DNA from: a bacterium
Lineage (GTDB): Bacteria; Krumholzibacteriota; Krumholzibacteriia; JACNKJ01
Direction of reading: 5' to 3'
Length of the DNA: 6,129 nt
NCBI GenBank assembly: GCA_014382085.1
Contig: JACNKJ010000047.1
Location: forward strand, 1 to 6,129
Shown here: positions 6,055-6,129 of the stretch, piece after piece
Layout of the letters: each line of letters opens with the position of its first letter
How positions within the stretch are numbered: the stretch's first letter is position 1
Translations under genes and position numbers: made by a program
Notes under the pieces: generated by a model
What the model was told of the DNA's origin: nothing
The model's database searches: none
What the model saw: the letters and a program-made list of their open reading frames with translations, nothing else

Positions 6055-6129
6055 GTGGATACCCTGGCCACGTTTTGTTCCCAGCGTCATGGACGCCTTT
6101 AATTGCCTCGCATCGAAGATTCCTATCTT
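6055..6129 (+). pseudogene. Continuation of the Wzz-like frame past its stop, with a second TAA
   Basis: In the same frame as the preceding gene these 25 codons read VDTLATFCSQRHGRL, a TAA (6100-6102), then LPRIEDSYL to the window edge. PCP proteins at this point usually have a coiled-coil stretch that ends in a motif like ELARIEE. The RIEDS after the second stop, and a Glu expected at both stop positions, suggest this is the same gene. The segment is less regular than what precedes it, so several base errors or mutations are likely. The assignment rests on a short stretch and remembered family pattern. Confidence 0.45.

Overview
The window looks like chromosomal DNA of a diderm (Gram-negative) bacterium. 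It encodes an outer-membrane beta-barrel protein with a signal peptide, an ECF-type sigma factor, a periplasmic domain protein with a membrane anchor, and the first two genes of a polysaccharide-export operon (a Wza-like OPX protein followed by a Wzz-like PCP protein). The DNA is moderately GC-rich by eye. Long OPX proteins with many SLBB repeats are common in uncultured environmental lineages and FCB-group-like bacteria, but nothing here fixes the taxon, and I see no rRNA, tRNA, transposase, phage gene or CRISPR array.

Layout. Positions 1-520 (minus) hold the N-terminal 173 codons of an outer-membrane beta-barrel protein that runs off the left edge, with a good SD and a sigma70-like promoter at 557-585. 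Positions 521-1086 have no convincing gene but contain a strong intrinsic terminator (690-728) that points leftward with no recognisable gene feeding it. Positions 1087-1447 (plus) are the remains of an ECF sigma factor: region 2 is clear, a single extra base at 1299-1301 breaks the frame, and region 4 is absent. Without any gap the sequence becomes the C-terminal two-thirds of an MscS-like membrane protein (1386-2087), which lacks its own N-terminus and start signals. This join is either a real deletion or a chimeric assembly. A minus-strand gene with an Lnb/DUF4105 domain (2091-2918) converges on it with 3 bp between stop codons.

Positions 3039-6129 form the polysaccharide-export segment. 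The intact 770-residue OPX protein has a signal peptide, a Poly_export domain, six SLBB-like repeats and a C-terminal transmembrane helix. Seven bases later begins a Wzz-domain inner-membrane protein. Together they would be the envelope-spanning export channel and its inner-membrane chain-length/assembly partner. The Wzz-like frame is cut by TAA at 6052, but the same frame keeps a family-like pattern to the window end, interrupted by a second TAA at 6100. This suggests decay or poor sequence quality near a contig end.

I do not see a convincing novel defence or mobile system. The points most worth checking are the sigma/channel join, the double-stop end of the Wzz-like gene, and the orphan leftward terminator.
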